NCBI GenBank assembly: GCA_903878805.1
Contig: CAIRJF010000010.1
Location: forward strand, 1 to 64,000
DNA: 64,000 nt
Source: an uncultured Verrucomicrobia subdivision 3 bacterium
Lineage (GTDB): Bacteria; Verrucomicrobiota; Verrucomicrobiia; Limisphaerales; UBA11358
Direction: 5' to 3'
The stretch's first letter is position 1. Each line of letters begins with the position of its first letter. Under the pieces are notes generated by a model. It had not been told where the DNA came from, ran no database searches, and was given only the letters and a program-made list of their open reading frames with translations. Shown here piece by piece: positions 25,953 to 37,017 of this stretch. The position numbers and the translations under genes are program-made.

Positions 25953-27800
25953 TCACTCAAACACGCTCATCTCGCGGTTGGCCTTGCGCAGCTTGCCGGT
26001 CAGGTTCAGGGAAAGATTGGCCAGGATTTTAATTTTTATGGTCGGATGCGTTTCGCCGAGCGCCTGAAAATCTTCCATCGTGAGCAGATCGCATTCGACC
26101 TCGGAGTCGGCGACGATATTGGCGGAACGCGGCGCGCCGTCGAGAAATGCCATTTCGCCGAAGGACATGCCGGGCGAAAAGGTCGCGAGCCGATGCCGTT
26201 CCTCGCCGGGCAACAGCACGCTGACGTGGCCGCGCGCGAGGAAAAACATTTCGCGGGCGGCGTCGCCGGCGTTGATGATGAACTGTCCGCGCTTGTAGCT
26301 GCGCGGCTTGAGCAGCGGCTGGACAATTTTGAGTTCGGCGGCGGACAAATCTTTTAGCAGCTCGTATTCGGCGGGCTTGGCCTTGTAAGTCAGCGAGTGT
26401 GCGTATTGGGTGTTTTCCAGCAGCGATTCCTCGCACCATTCGAGCGCGAGATCGTTGTTGAAATACGTCGTGAATTGCTCTTCAAAATGCCCGGCCAGTT
26501 TTTTCTTCATCATGCGTCGCAGCAACGGCAGGTGGTCGCAGTGCGTGAAAATCACAGTCTTGTCGGCGGCGTGGAGTTTGCTGACAAGCGAATGCAGCAG
26601 ATGCCCGGCGCTTTCGTTCAGGCTCAAGACGCGCTTCAGATCGAGAATGAGAAAATGGATTTTTTCCGCCGCTTCCAAAACCTCGCGCAGAACCGACTCG
26701 GTGGTCGCGAAGGCCAGATGACCTTGCAGTTGAAAAACGTGAATGACTTTAGCCAGCTCGCGCAACGCCACGCCTTCCTCGGCGGTGCGAACGTGGCTGG
26801 AATTAAATTCTGCGCCGGTGAACTTCGCGCGGATGGTGGATTTGCCGACGACCGGGCGGTTGAACAAATGCAAATCCAGATGGCGTGATAATTCTTTGCA
26901 CACACGAATGCCGCGCACACTGTTGCCATGCGCATCGAGCTTCGGCGAAAAAACGCCGATGCCAATCTGCCCCGGCAGCACCGCGAGCACGCCGCCGGCT
27001 ACTCCGCTCTTTGCAGGAATGCCTACGTGATAAAGCCATTCGCCCGCGTAGTCATACATGCCGCACGTCCCCATCACGCTCAACACGCTTTCGACATATT
27101 CGCCGCGCAACGCCTGCTTGCCGGTGAGCGGATTCACGCCGCGATTGGCGAGCGTCGCGGCCATCATGCCGAGGTCGCGGCAATTCACGGAAATGGAGCA
27201 CTGCTTGAAATAAATTTCCGTCGTGGGCGCGGGATCGCCGGTGAGCTTGTCGAAATTTCGCAACATGTGACCGATGGCGCGATTGCGATGTCCCGTCTCG
27301 CTTTCAGATTGATAAACTTTTTCATCCAGCGTCAGTTCCCGACCAGCGTAAAGCGAAAATGTTTCCAAAATTCTTTTGAACCGCGAGGCCGGAGTTTTTC
27401 CCGCAATCAAACCGGCGGTCGCGATTGCGCCCGCATTGATCATCGGATTGCGCGGCCGGCCCGTGCCAGGATCGAGGCTGATGGAATTGAACGCATCGCC
27501 GGTCGGCTCAACGCCGACGCGGTCCAACGTGGCGTCACGGCCATTGTCTTCGAGCGCGAGTCCGTAAACGAACGGTTTGGAAATGGACTGGATGGTAAAT
27601 TCCTGCCGCGTGTCGCCGATTTCATAGACCGAGCCGTTGGCGGTAACGAGACAAATGCCAAACCAGTCTGGGTCGGCCTTCGCGAGTTCGGGAATGTAGG
27701 TTGCGACCGAGCCAGCCGTGTCCGCCGCGCATTTCTGGTGGACTTCCTGGAGAAAATCTTCGATGGGAGAAACCATTTCGGGGGTGCGGTTATTTTTCAT
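25953..27800 (-). CDS. glsA: Glutaminase fused to STAS and cyclic-nucleotide-binding domains
   Basis: A 615-residue fusion. Residues about 1-310 are a class A (serine-dependent) glutaminase with the beta-lactamase-like S-x-x-K nucleophile in TIQSISKPFVYG (about 70-80), SLDPGTGRPRNPMINAGAI and the later GVAGGVLAVLPGQ motif. Residues about 345-440 form a STAS domain (LILDLKRVLSLNESAGHLL), and about 480-610 a cNMP-binding/CRP-like jelly roll (GQFIINAGDAAREMFFLA, SFGEMAFLDGAPRSANIVA). The enzyme converts glutamine to glutamate and ammonia. The fused modules suggest allosteric control by a small ligand or partner protein. E. coli-type glutaminases are about 310 residues, so the extra 300 are regulatory. 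Confidence 0.92.
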   Translation of the reverse strand: MKNNRTPEMVSPIEDFLQEVHQKCAADTAGSVATYIPELAKADPDWFGICLVTANGSVYEIGDTRQEFTIQSISKPFVYGLALEDNGRDATLDRVGVEPTGDAFNSISLDPGTGRPRNPMINAGAIATAGLIAGKTPASRFKRILETFSLYAGRELTLDEKVYQSESETGHRNRAIGHMLRNFDKLTGDPAPTTEIYFKQCSISVNCRDLGMMAATLANRGVNPLTGKQALRGEYVESVLSVMGTCGMYDYAGEWLYHVGIPAKSGVAGGVLAVLPGQIGIGVFSPKLDAHGNSVRGIRVCKELSRHLDLHLFNRPVVGKSTIRAKFTGAEFNSSHVRTAEEGVALRELAKVIHVFQLQGHLAFATTESVLREVLEAAEKIHFLILDLKRVLSLNESAGHLLHSLVSKLHAADKTVIFTHCDHLPLLRRMMKKKLAGHFEEQFTTYFNNDLALEWCEESLLENTQYAHSLTYKAKPAEYELLKDLSAAELKIVQPLLKPRSYKRGQFIINAGDAAREMFFLARGHVSVLLPGEERHRLATFSPGMSFGEMAFLDGAPRSANIVADSEVECDLLTMEDFQALGETHPTIKIKILANLSLNLTGKLRKANREMSVFE

Positions 27801-28066
27801 GATGTGTCGTGAATGCGCCTTCTTGATTTGCCCGACTTGCGGCGGGCAGTTTCAAGATGAACTTTCACGCCAAATCCGTCAAGCGCAGGCGTTGGCAAAA
27901 CGGAAAATTTTGCGGACGCCGAATCAACCTGATTGCTCGGTCTGGAACGCCGCGCGCAACCTCCAAAACTGCCGGCGCACGGCGGCAAAAAAATTGCCAT
28001 TTCACAAAAACTTAACGTGCCGTTTTGCAACTGTTTGGTTACTTTGGTCAGGCAAAAATTATTTTT

Positions 28067-30727
<2,661 letters not shown>

Positions 30728-30745
30728 TTCCCGGACAAAACAACA

Positions 30746-30778
30746 CGCCGTTCCGAAAAAATCGGAACGGCGTTTTTT
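30746..30778 (+). terminator. Rho-independent terminator after mgtA-type gene
   Basis: Stem CGCCGTTCCGA (30746-30756) pairs with TCGGAACGGCG (30762-30772), followed by TTTTTT. It lies between convergent genes and may serve both. Confidence 0.88.
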
Positions 30779-30787
30779 ATTTCAGCT

Positions 30788-33367
30788 TCAATTTTTTAAC
30801 GACGCTTTTTTCTTTTCCAACGCGTCCTTGAGCGGCGGCAACAGGATTTCCATCCGCGCAAAAAAATTGGTCGGACAGTTGTCCGCCGACAACAGCGGCA
30901 GGGCCAGCAGCCCGGCTTTCTTCACCCAGAAAGCATCGGTAGATTCATCGTCGTCCAGCCCCTTGCCATAGCTGCTGTCAACCACGTTGAGATAATAATT
31001 ACACGCTTGGTCGAGCAGCGCCTTGCGCGCGTCCGGCGCCGCACCCTCGGCCTTTTTTTCCAGAACGCGCCCCAGGCCGACCTGCGCGCGGCTGCGCAAA
31101 CCGGCGCTCGCATACGGCGAAGCCATCACCTGCGCGTAGTCATTGGTGGCTGCATCCAGCGCGCCAAGCTGAAAATTGCAGTCGGCAATTTCGCTCAACG
31201 CCAGCACGCCCAGGCGGTTCGTCGGCGGCAACTGACCCAGAACATTCGTGGCCAGTTGAAAATTCATCAGCGCATTGTTCGTGTCCGCCGATGGTGTCTG
31301 CATCAGCGACGCCGCGTAGGCAAAACGCACTTGCGTTTTTATGTCATCCGGGCAGCCGCTGGCGGAATCCAGCAGTTTGACAAAATAAGCGTTCGCGTCT
31401 GAAAAACCCAGCCGACCGGCGGCGGCGCGACCGGCCATGAGCTGCGCGGGGAAAAACAGTCCGGAGTTCTTCCACGCCAGCGTCTGGAAGATCAGCTCGT
31501 AGTTCGTCTCCGCGCCGACGTAATTTCCGGCGCGAAAAAACGAATCCGCCAGCCACCATTGCGCCGACGGCGCGAGTTCATTCGTCGGAAACTGCGTGAC
31601 GAACATGCCAAAAATTTGCAGCGCGTTCGTCTCGCGCCCGCTCTGGTAATTCGCGCGGCCCAGCGCGTATTGCACCTGCGGCAGCAGCGCGTTTGTCGGA
31701 TGATTTTTCAGCCAGCCTTCATAGTTCGTGATGGCTGCCGGCCAGTCCTGGCTGCGCTCAAACGTGCGGGCCACCGCCAGTTCCGCCTCCGGCGCGAGCG
31801 GCGAATCCGGAAATTTTTTTGCAAAATCTTCAAACACCGCGCGCGCCTTTTCCGGCTGGCCAAAATCTGAAAACGCCTCGCCCGCCAGCAGCAGCCCGTT
31901 GTCCGCAAAATCACTCGCGGGAAAATCCTGCAGCAGCCTTTGCACCGCCGCCTCCGCGCCCGGCAGATCGCCCAACTGCAAATCCGCCCGCAAAATCTGG
32001 TAGAGCGCGCGGTCGTCCAGCGATTTCGCAACCTCGGGAAAATTGTCAAACCCGTCCAGCACGGCAAAATAATTTTCCCGCGCGCCGGCAAAATCCTTGA
32101 GCATGAATAGCGCGTCGCCGGTCTTGAATTTTGCCACGGCGAGGTCGGTGGAAACCGGCAGTCGCTGCGACGCCGCGCGAAAATCCAAAAGACTGTTGGT
32201 GTATTGCTGCGCATTCCAGTTGCACCAACCGCGGTCCAGACACGCCTTGCCCGTCAGCGGACTGTTCGTGAACGCGCCGATGAACTGGTCGAAATTCGTC
32301 TGCGCCGCCGCCAGTTGATCCGGCGAGGCCGTCGCCAGAAAATCTTTCAAATGCAGTTCGCCGAGCGTCATCAGCACTAGTTCCGCCACCGGTGAATTGG
32401 GGAACTGCGCCAGGTATTTTTGCAGGCTGTCCGTCGCGTTGGTTCCGTTGTCCTGCGCCACCGCCAGCGCGGCGATTTTCAGCACGGCCTCGCGCTGCCG
32501 TTCCACCGGCGCGCCGTTCGTGAGGTTTTGCGACCACGCGGCCACGGCGGCGGACGAGAGTTTCTTCTTTTCAAGCGCCGTCGCCTGCAACGCCACGCTG
32601 GTCGCCACTTGCGCCGGAGTCCGGGCGGCTGCCAGCAAATTCGTCGTGGCCGCCAGCGCCGCGTCAAGGTTGTTCAAGCCGAGCTCAACCTGAAACAACA
32701 GATTTTGCCGCTGCCAGTCCTGTTCCGGCGCGAGCATTTTTACGTTCAGCAAATCCAGAATTTTTTTGGCGTCCGCAAAATCATTCTGTGCCACCTTGGA
32801 TTGCGCCAGCGAGAGCCGGCCATTGATGACGAGCGCATTGTCCGCATCGCGCGCCGCCGCGCGGGCGAAAATTCCGTTCGGGTCTTCCAGCAGCGCATCG
32901 TGCCGCGACCAATCGGGAAATTGCGCATACGCCGCCGCCGCCTCGACCATGGCCGTCAGCCGCAACGGCGAGTCGGGGAAATTTTTTGTGAGCGCCACCA
33001 ACGTCGCCGCCGCGTTGGTGAAATCGCCCTGCGCAAACTGCGCCTCGCCCAGCCAGTAAGTGTAGGCGTCGGCGAGCACGCCGACATTGGTCAGGCGCGG
33101 CGTCAGCCACGCCGACGCGACCGCATATTTACCCTGCTGAAACTGCGCCTGCGCCGCCAGCAAGACCGCCGACGGCACATTGGTTGAAGCGGGAAATCTT
33201 TGGACGAAATTCGTGAACGCCGTTTCCGCGCGACTCCAGTTGCCATCTTGAAACGCCGCCACCGCCGCCGCGAACGCGCGGCTTTCCCGCGTGCCGGCGG
33301 CGAGCGCCGACGCGCCGACCAGCAGAAACGCCGACAAAATCAAAAGCCATCGCCGCAATAAAGCCAT
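30788..33367 (-). CDS. Exported TPR-repeat protein
   Basis: An 859-residue periplasmic or outer-membrane-associated protein with a signal peptide ending near GASALAAG. The remainder is TPR/BamD-like helical repeats, recognisable as AVAAFQDGNWSRAETAFTNF, ARAVFEDFAKKFPDSPLAP, NYEGWLKNHPTNALLPQVQ and similar units spaced about 35-40 residues apart over the whole length. Such proteins typically act as scaffolds in envelope complexes. It is monocistronic between a shared terminator and a 370-bp repeat-rich region. Confidence 0.85.
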   Translation of the reverse strand: MALLRRWLLILSAFLLVGASALAAGTRESRAFAAAVAAFQDGNWSRAETAFTNFVQRFPASTNVPSAVLLAAQAQFQQGKYAVASAWLTPRLTNVGVLADAYTYWLGEAQFAQGDFTNAAATLVALTKNFPDSPLRLTAMVEAAAAYAQFPDWSRHDALLEDPNGIFARAAARDADNALVINGRLSLAQSKVAQNDFADAKKILDLLNVKMLAPEQDWQRQNLLFQVELGLNNLDAALAATTNLLAAARTPAQVATSVALQATALEKKKLSSAAVAAWSQNLTNGAPVERQREAVLKIAALAVAQDNGTNATDSLQKYLAQFPNSPVAELVLMTLGELHLKDFLATASPDQLAAAQTNFDQFIGAFTNSPLTGKACLDRGWCNWNAQQYTNSLLDFRAASQRLPVSTDLAVAKFKTGDALFMLKDFAGARENYFAVLDGFDNFPEVAKSLDDRALYQILRADLQLGDLPGAEAAVQRLLQDFPASDFADNGLLLAGEAFSDFGQPEKARAVFEDFAKKFPDSPLAPEAELAVARTFERSQDWPAAITNYEGWLKNHPTNALLPQVQYALGRANYQSGRETNALQIFGMFVTQFPTNELAPSAQWWLADSFFRAGNYVGAETNYELIFQTLAWKNSGLFFPAQLMAGRAAAGRLGFSDANAYFVKLLDSASGCPDDIKTQVRFAYAASLMQTPSADTNNALMNFQLATNVLGQLPPTNRLGVLALSEIADCNFQLGALDAATNDYAQVMASPYASAGLRSRAQVGLGRVLEKKAEGAAPDARKALLDQACNYYLNVVDSSYGKGLDDDESTDAFWVKKAGLLALPLLSADNCPTNFFARMEILLPPLKDALEKKKASLKN

Positions 33368-33457
33368 GCGCTGAATCTAAACGACATTGCGAAATGAAAA
33401 AAGCCGGAAATCCAGTTCAGCCGGCTGCGGGCGCGGATGCCAAAACGATTTTAATTA

Positions 33458-33506
33458 AGAAAGCAAGAAGGCAGGAAAAAACTTGTTCCTGTTTTCCTGC
33501 TTTCCT
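33458..33506. repeat. Inverted heptanucleotide array upstream of TPR gene
   Basis: 7-mers AGAAAGC, AAGAAGG, CAGGAAA (33458-33478) are followed by the complementary series TTCCTGT, TTTCCTG, CTTTCCT (33486-33506). The arms contain a perfect 9-bp inverted repeat, GCAGGAAAA (33471-33479) with TTTTCCTGC (33492-33500). Confidence 0.6.
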
Positions 33507-33626
33507 TATTCATCAAGTCTGGACGGTTTGAGTCTGCTTTACGCTTCCCGCCTTGCTATCGGCGCTCATTCAGCATAAAAAAACCATGTGGACAGAAACT
33601 CAAACTTGACTGACTTCTCATGGAAG

Positions 33627-33697
33627 TCGCCGGAGCCAACCGCCGCTGTCGCGGTTCACGTCGCGAGTCGGCGGTGGCTCAGCTTTTTTCGTTAGGC
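33627..33697 (+). other. attC-like site or terminator hairpin
   Basis: GAGCCAACCGCCG (33633-33645) pairs with CGGCGGTGGCTC (33669-33680) apart from one extrahelical base, followed by AGCTTTTTTC and GTTAGGC (33691-33697). Stem with an extra base, a short spacer and a GTTRRRY box is the layout of the 3' half of an integron attC site. The matching 5' box (GCCTAAC) is not present. The T-run would also allow it to act as a terminator. Confidence 0.35.
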
Positions 33698-33737
33698 GAC
33701 TTGCGCGACACCAAAACAAACACAACACAAAAACATT

Positions 33738-33920
33738 ATGACACCAGATAAACTCATTGATTGGGCTATTTCGATTGCTATCTGCGTGATTATACTCAGT
33801 GTCACAGGGATTCAGGATTGGATTGCCAAGCTATTCGGTAGTAAATACTCCAAGAAAGAATTGGAGGCAAAGATTGCTTCGCTGGAAAGTCGCATCGAAC
33901 AGTTAGAAAAGAAGCAATGA
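33738..33920 (+). CDS. Small membrane-anchored coiled-coil protein
   Basis: A 60-residue protein. Residues about 7-28 are one hydrophobic helix (DWAISIAICVIILSVTGI). The C-terminal 25 residues (KKELEAKIASLESRIEQLEKK) are a heptad-patterned coiled coil. The tract before the ATG is A/C-rich (AACACAACACAAAAACATT) with no GGAG, so expression is uncertain. It is flanked by two copies of a 19-bp direct repeat (33627-33645 and 33944-33962), which suggests it was inserted as a unit, possibly a gene cassette. Codon use is more AT-rich than its neighbours. Confidence 0.6.
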   Translation: MTPDKLIDWAISIAICVIILSVTGIQDWIAKLFGSKYSKKELEAKIASLESRIEQLEKKQ

Positions 33921-33933
33921 GACTATTTACGCT

Positions 33934-33962
33934 ACCCAACCAATCGCCGGAGCCAACCGCCG
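33934..33962 (+). repeat. Second copy of attC-like repeat, partial
   Basis: ACCCAAC (33934-33940) fits the RYYYAAC box of an attC site and is followed by the same 19 bases found at 33627-33645 (TCGCCGGAGCCAACCGCCG). A second shared stretch, GCGGTTCACG (34001-34010), runs into the uvrA stop, so the 3' half of this site is not intact. Confidence 0.35.
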
Positions 33963-34005
33963 TTGGCGCGGGCTGCCACCGTGCTACGGGTTCCGCTATC
34001 GCGGT

Positions 34006-36930
34006 TCACGCGAGCACGCTCTTCAAATAATGTCCCGTGTGGCTGGCGGCCACATGGACGATTTTTTCCGGCGCACCTTCGGCAATGATTTTGCCGCCGC
34101 CGCTGCCGCCTTCCGGCCCGAGGTCAATAATCCAATCCGCCGTCTTAATCACATCCAAGTTGTGCTCGATGATGACGAGGGTGTTGCCGGTATCGCGCAA
34201 TTTGAACAGGACTTCCAGCAGTTTCGCCACGTCGTGAAAATGGAGGCCGGTGGTCGGCTCGTCCAAAATGTAAAGCGTCTTGCCCGTCGCGCGCCGTGCG
34301 AGTTCGGTGGCGAGCTTCACGCGTTGCGCTTCGCCGCCGCTCAAGGTCGTCGCCTGCTGGCCGAGCCGGATGTAACCGAGCCCAACCTGCGCGAGGGTTT
34401 CCAGCGGCGCGGCAATCTTCGGCACGGCGCGGAAAAAATCCACGCCTTCATCCACGGTCATGTCCAGCACATCGGCGATGTTCTTGCCTTTGTAGGCGAT
34501 CTCCAGCGTCTCGCGGTTGTAACGTTTGCCGTTGCACGTCTCGCACACGACATAGACGGGCGGGAGAAAATTCATTTCAATTTTCAGGATGCCGTCGCCT
34601 TCGCATTTTTCGCAGCGACCGCCCTTGACGTTGAAACTGAAACGGCCCGGCGCATAACCACGCACTTTCGCGGCGGGCAGTTGCGCGAAGAGGTCGCGAA
34701 TCTGATTGAACATGCCGGTGTAAGTGGCCGGATTGCTGCGCGGCGTGCGGCCGATGGGCGACTGGTCAATGACGATGACTTTGTCGAGCGATTCAAAACC
34801 CTTGAGCGTTTTGTGTTCACCGGGTTTTTCTTTCGAGCCGTAAAATTTGCGGAACAGCGCGCGCTGCATGATGTCGCTCACGAGCGTGCTTTTGCCGGAA
34901 CCGCTCACGCCGGTCACGCACGTCAACGTGCCCAGCGGAATGCGCAGGTCAATGTTCTGCAAATTATTTTCGCGGCAGCCGAAGACTTCGAGCCAGCCTT
35001 TGTCTTCGGAGGGGACATTGCGTTTTTTGGGAACGGCAATTTCCAGTTCGCCCGTGAGGTATTGGCCGGTCAAAGATTTTTTGCTCGCGAGAATTTCCGG
35101 CAAGGTGCCCGCCGCGACGAGTTCGCCGCCGTGCACGCCCGCGCCGGGGCCGAGATCCAAAATGTAATCCGCCGCGCGAATCGTGTCGGCATCATGCTCG
35201 ACGACGAGCACGGTGTTGCCCAAATCGCGCAGGCCTTTCAACGTGGCGAGCAAACGGTCGTTGTCGCGTTGATGCAGCCCGATGCTCGGCTCGTCCAAAA
35301 CGTAAAGCACGCCGACGAGCGCCGCGCCGATCTGCGTGGCGAGCCGGATGCGTTGCGCCTCGCCGCCGGACAAGGTGCCGCTCTCGCGGTCGAGCGTGAG
35401 ATAACCGAGGCCGACGTTTTTGAGGAAGCCGAGCCGCGCGCGGATTTCCTTGATGACTTCGCCGGCGATTTTTTGCTCGAACTCGGTGAGCTTGAGCGCC
35501 ACAAAAAAGTCATCGGCTTTTTCCACAGACAGACCGCAGACGTCCATGATGGAGAAGCCGGGGATCTTAAGAGTTTTTGGTTTTGAATTTTTAGTTTTGA
35601 GTTGGGAAAAAAACTGCTCGCCGCCGAGCGTAACTGCGAGAATTTCCGGCTTCAGCCGCTTGCCGCCGCAGACATCGCACAACTCCGGCGCCATGTATTG
35701 CTTGAGGCGGTTGCGCATGAACTCGCTCTCGCTATCGGTCGCAAGGCGTTCAAGGTTCACGAGCACGCCCTCGAACGGACGGTCAATGCTGCTCACTTTC
35801 CCGCCGCGCCAGAACTTGAATTCCACATTGTCCTCGCCGGAGCCGTGCAGCAAAACTTGTTTGAAATCTTCCGGTAAAGAGTTCCACGGCGTCTGCAAAT
35901 CCACGTTGAAATGCGCGGCGACACTCCGCAGCATCGCTTTGTAATAAATGTTCATCCGCTTGCCCGCACGCCGCCACGGCTGGATGGCGCTTTCGAGCGG
36001 CTCGTCAAAATTCGGCACGACGAGCGCCTCGTCGAAAACCATTTTTTGGCCGAGACCATGGCAGACGGGACACGCACCGGAAGGAGCATTGAACGAAAAA
36101 TGTTTCGGCGTGGGCGGATCGTAACTCTTGCCGGTCGCAGGCGAACACATTTTGTTCGAGTGCAGGGTTTCGGTCCACTTCGTCGCATCGGTTGTTGTTG
36201 GCGATTGGTGCAGCGCAAACATCACACCCTCGCCAAGTCGCAAACACATCTCTACGGAATCGCCGAGGCGGACGCGGATTTTGTCATCAATCACAAGACG
36301 GTCAACCACCGCTTCGATGTTGTGAAATTTTTTCTTGTCCAGTTTGATGCGCTCGGCCTGTTCGCCGAGTTCAAGCATCTCGCCGTCCACGCGGACGCGC
36401 ACAAAACCTTCGCGCGCCAATCGTTCGAACACATCGCGGAATTCGCCTTTCTGCCGGCGCACCACAGGCGCGAGCAACATCACTTTAGCTTTCGGCGGCA
36501 GCGCGAGAATTTTGTCCACAATCTCGGTGGTGCTTTGGGTGGAGATGGGCACGCCGGTTTCGGGGCAATGCGATTTGCCGATGTGCGCGTAAAGCAGACG
36601 CAAATAATCATAAACTTCCGTGGTCGTCGCGATGATCGAGCGCGGGCTGGAGCCGGAACTGCGCTGCTCAATCGCAATCGCCGGCGACAAACCTTCGATG
36701 AAATCCACGTCCGGCTTTTGCAACTGGTCAAGAAACTGGCGCGCGTAGGCGGAAAGCGATTCGACGTATTTGCGCTGGCCCTCGGCGTAAATCGTGTCGA
36801 AGGCGAGCGATGATTTGCCGCTACCGCTCAAGCCGGTGACGACGACCAGCTTGTCACGCGGAATTTGCAGCGTGAGGTTTTTGAGGTTGTGCTCGCGGGC
36901 GCCACCGATCTTGATGAACTCTTTACTCAT
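34006..36930 (-). CDS. uvrA: Excinuclease ABC subunit A
   Basis: A 974-residue damage-recognition ATPase of nucleotide excision repair. ABC half 1: Walker [16 protein letters not shown] (about 32-46) and signature [19 protein letters not shown] half 2: Walker [16 protein letters not shown] (about 680) and signature [17 protein letters not shown] zinc module is CEKCEGDG...CETCNGKR. It is about 30 residues longer than usual. Part of this is an unusual segment at about 438-456 ([17 protein letters not shown]), encoded by a 7-bp-period array at 35573-35607 and placed between LAVTLGG and [12 protein letters not shown]. It is monocistronic. Confidence 0.95.
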   Translation of the reverse strand: MSKEFIKIGGAREHNLKNLTLQIPRDKLVVVTGLSGSGKSSLAFDTIYAEGQRKYVESLSAYARQFLDQLQKPDVDFIEGLSPAIAIEQRSSGSSPRSIIATTTEVYDYLRLLYAHIGKSHCPETGVPISTQSTTEIVDKILALPPKAKVMLLAPVVRRQKGEFRDVFERLAREGFVRVRVDGEMLELGEQAERIKLDKKKFHNIEAVVDRLVIDDKIRVRLGDSVEMCLRLGEGVMFALHQSPTTTDATKWTETLHSNKMCSPATGKSYDPPTPKHFSFNAPSGACPVCHGLGQKMVFDEALVVPNFDEPLESAIQPWRRAGKRMNIYYKAMLRSVAAHFNVDLQTPWNSLPEDFKQVLLHGSGEDNVEFKFWRGGKVSSIDRPFEGVLVNLERLATDSESEFMRNRLKQYMAPELCDVCGGKRLKPEILAVTLGGEQFFSQLKTKNSKPKTLKIPGFSIMDVCGLSVEKADDFFVALKLTEFEQKIAGEVIKEIRARLGFLKNVGLGYLTLDRESGTLSGGEAQRIRLATQIGAALVGVLYVLDEPSIGLHQRDNDRLLATLKGLRDLGNTVLVVEHDADTIRAADYILDLGPGAGVHGGELVAAGTLPEILASKKSLTGQYLTGELEIAVPKKRNVPSEDKGWLEVFGCRENNLQNIDLRIPLGTLTCVTGVSGSGKSTLVSDIMQRALFRKFYGSKEKPGEHKTLKGFESLDKVIVIDQSPIGRTPRSNPATYTGMFNQIRDLFAQLPAAKVRGYAPGRFSFNVKGGRCEKCEGDGILKIEMNFLPPVYVVCETCNGKRYNRETLEIAYKGKNIADVLDMTVDEGVDFFRAVPKIAAPLETLAQVGLGYIRLGQQATTLSGGEAQRVKLATELARRATGKTLYILDEPTTGLHFHDVAKLLEVLFKLRDTGNTLVIIEHNLDVIKTADWIIDLGPEGGSGGGKIIAEGAPEKIVHVAASHTGHYLKSVLA
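35573..35607 (-). repeat. Heptanucleotide array inside uvrA
   Basis: Plus-strand 7-mers GTTTTTG, GTTTTGA, ATTTTTA, GTTTTGA, GTTGGGA in unbroken register. It is in frame with uvrA, encodes Lys/Thr-rich sequence and looks like an insertion in a tolerant loop. Confidence 0.75.
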
Positions 36931-37017
36931 GGTGTGAATTTTCCGTTCAAACGAAAATCCACACTACGCGACGGCGCGAAAAATGCAAAGGCGGAGTTGC
37001 CGGAAAAATTCCCAACG

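Larger units (their letters stand above)
33368..33737. other. 370-bp repeat-rich intergenic region
   Basis: No gene. It contains an AGCCGG/CCGGCT hairpin (about 33402-33426), an inverted heptad array (33458-33506) and an attC-like half-site (33627-33697), each listed separately. Confidence 0.5.

Noticed and set aside
26928-27812. 294-codon plus-strand frame opposite the glutaminase gene
   Set aside because: Antisense shadow of a well-supported enzyme; no domain or start signal.
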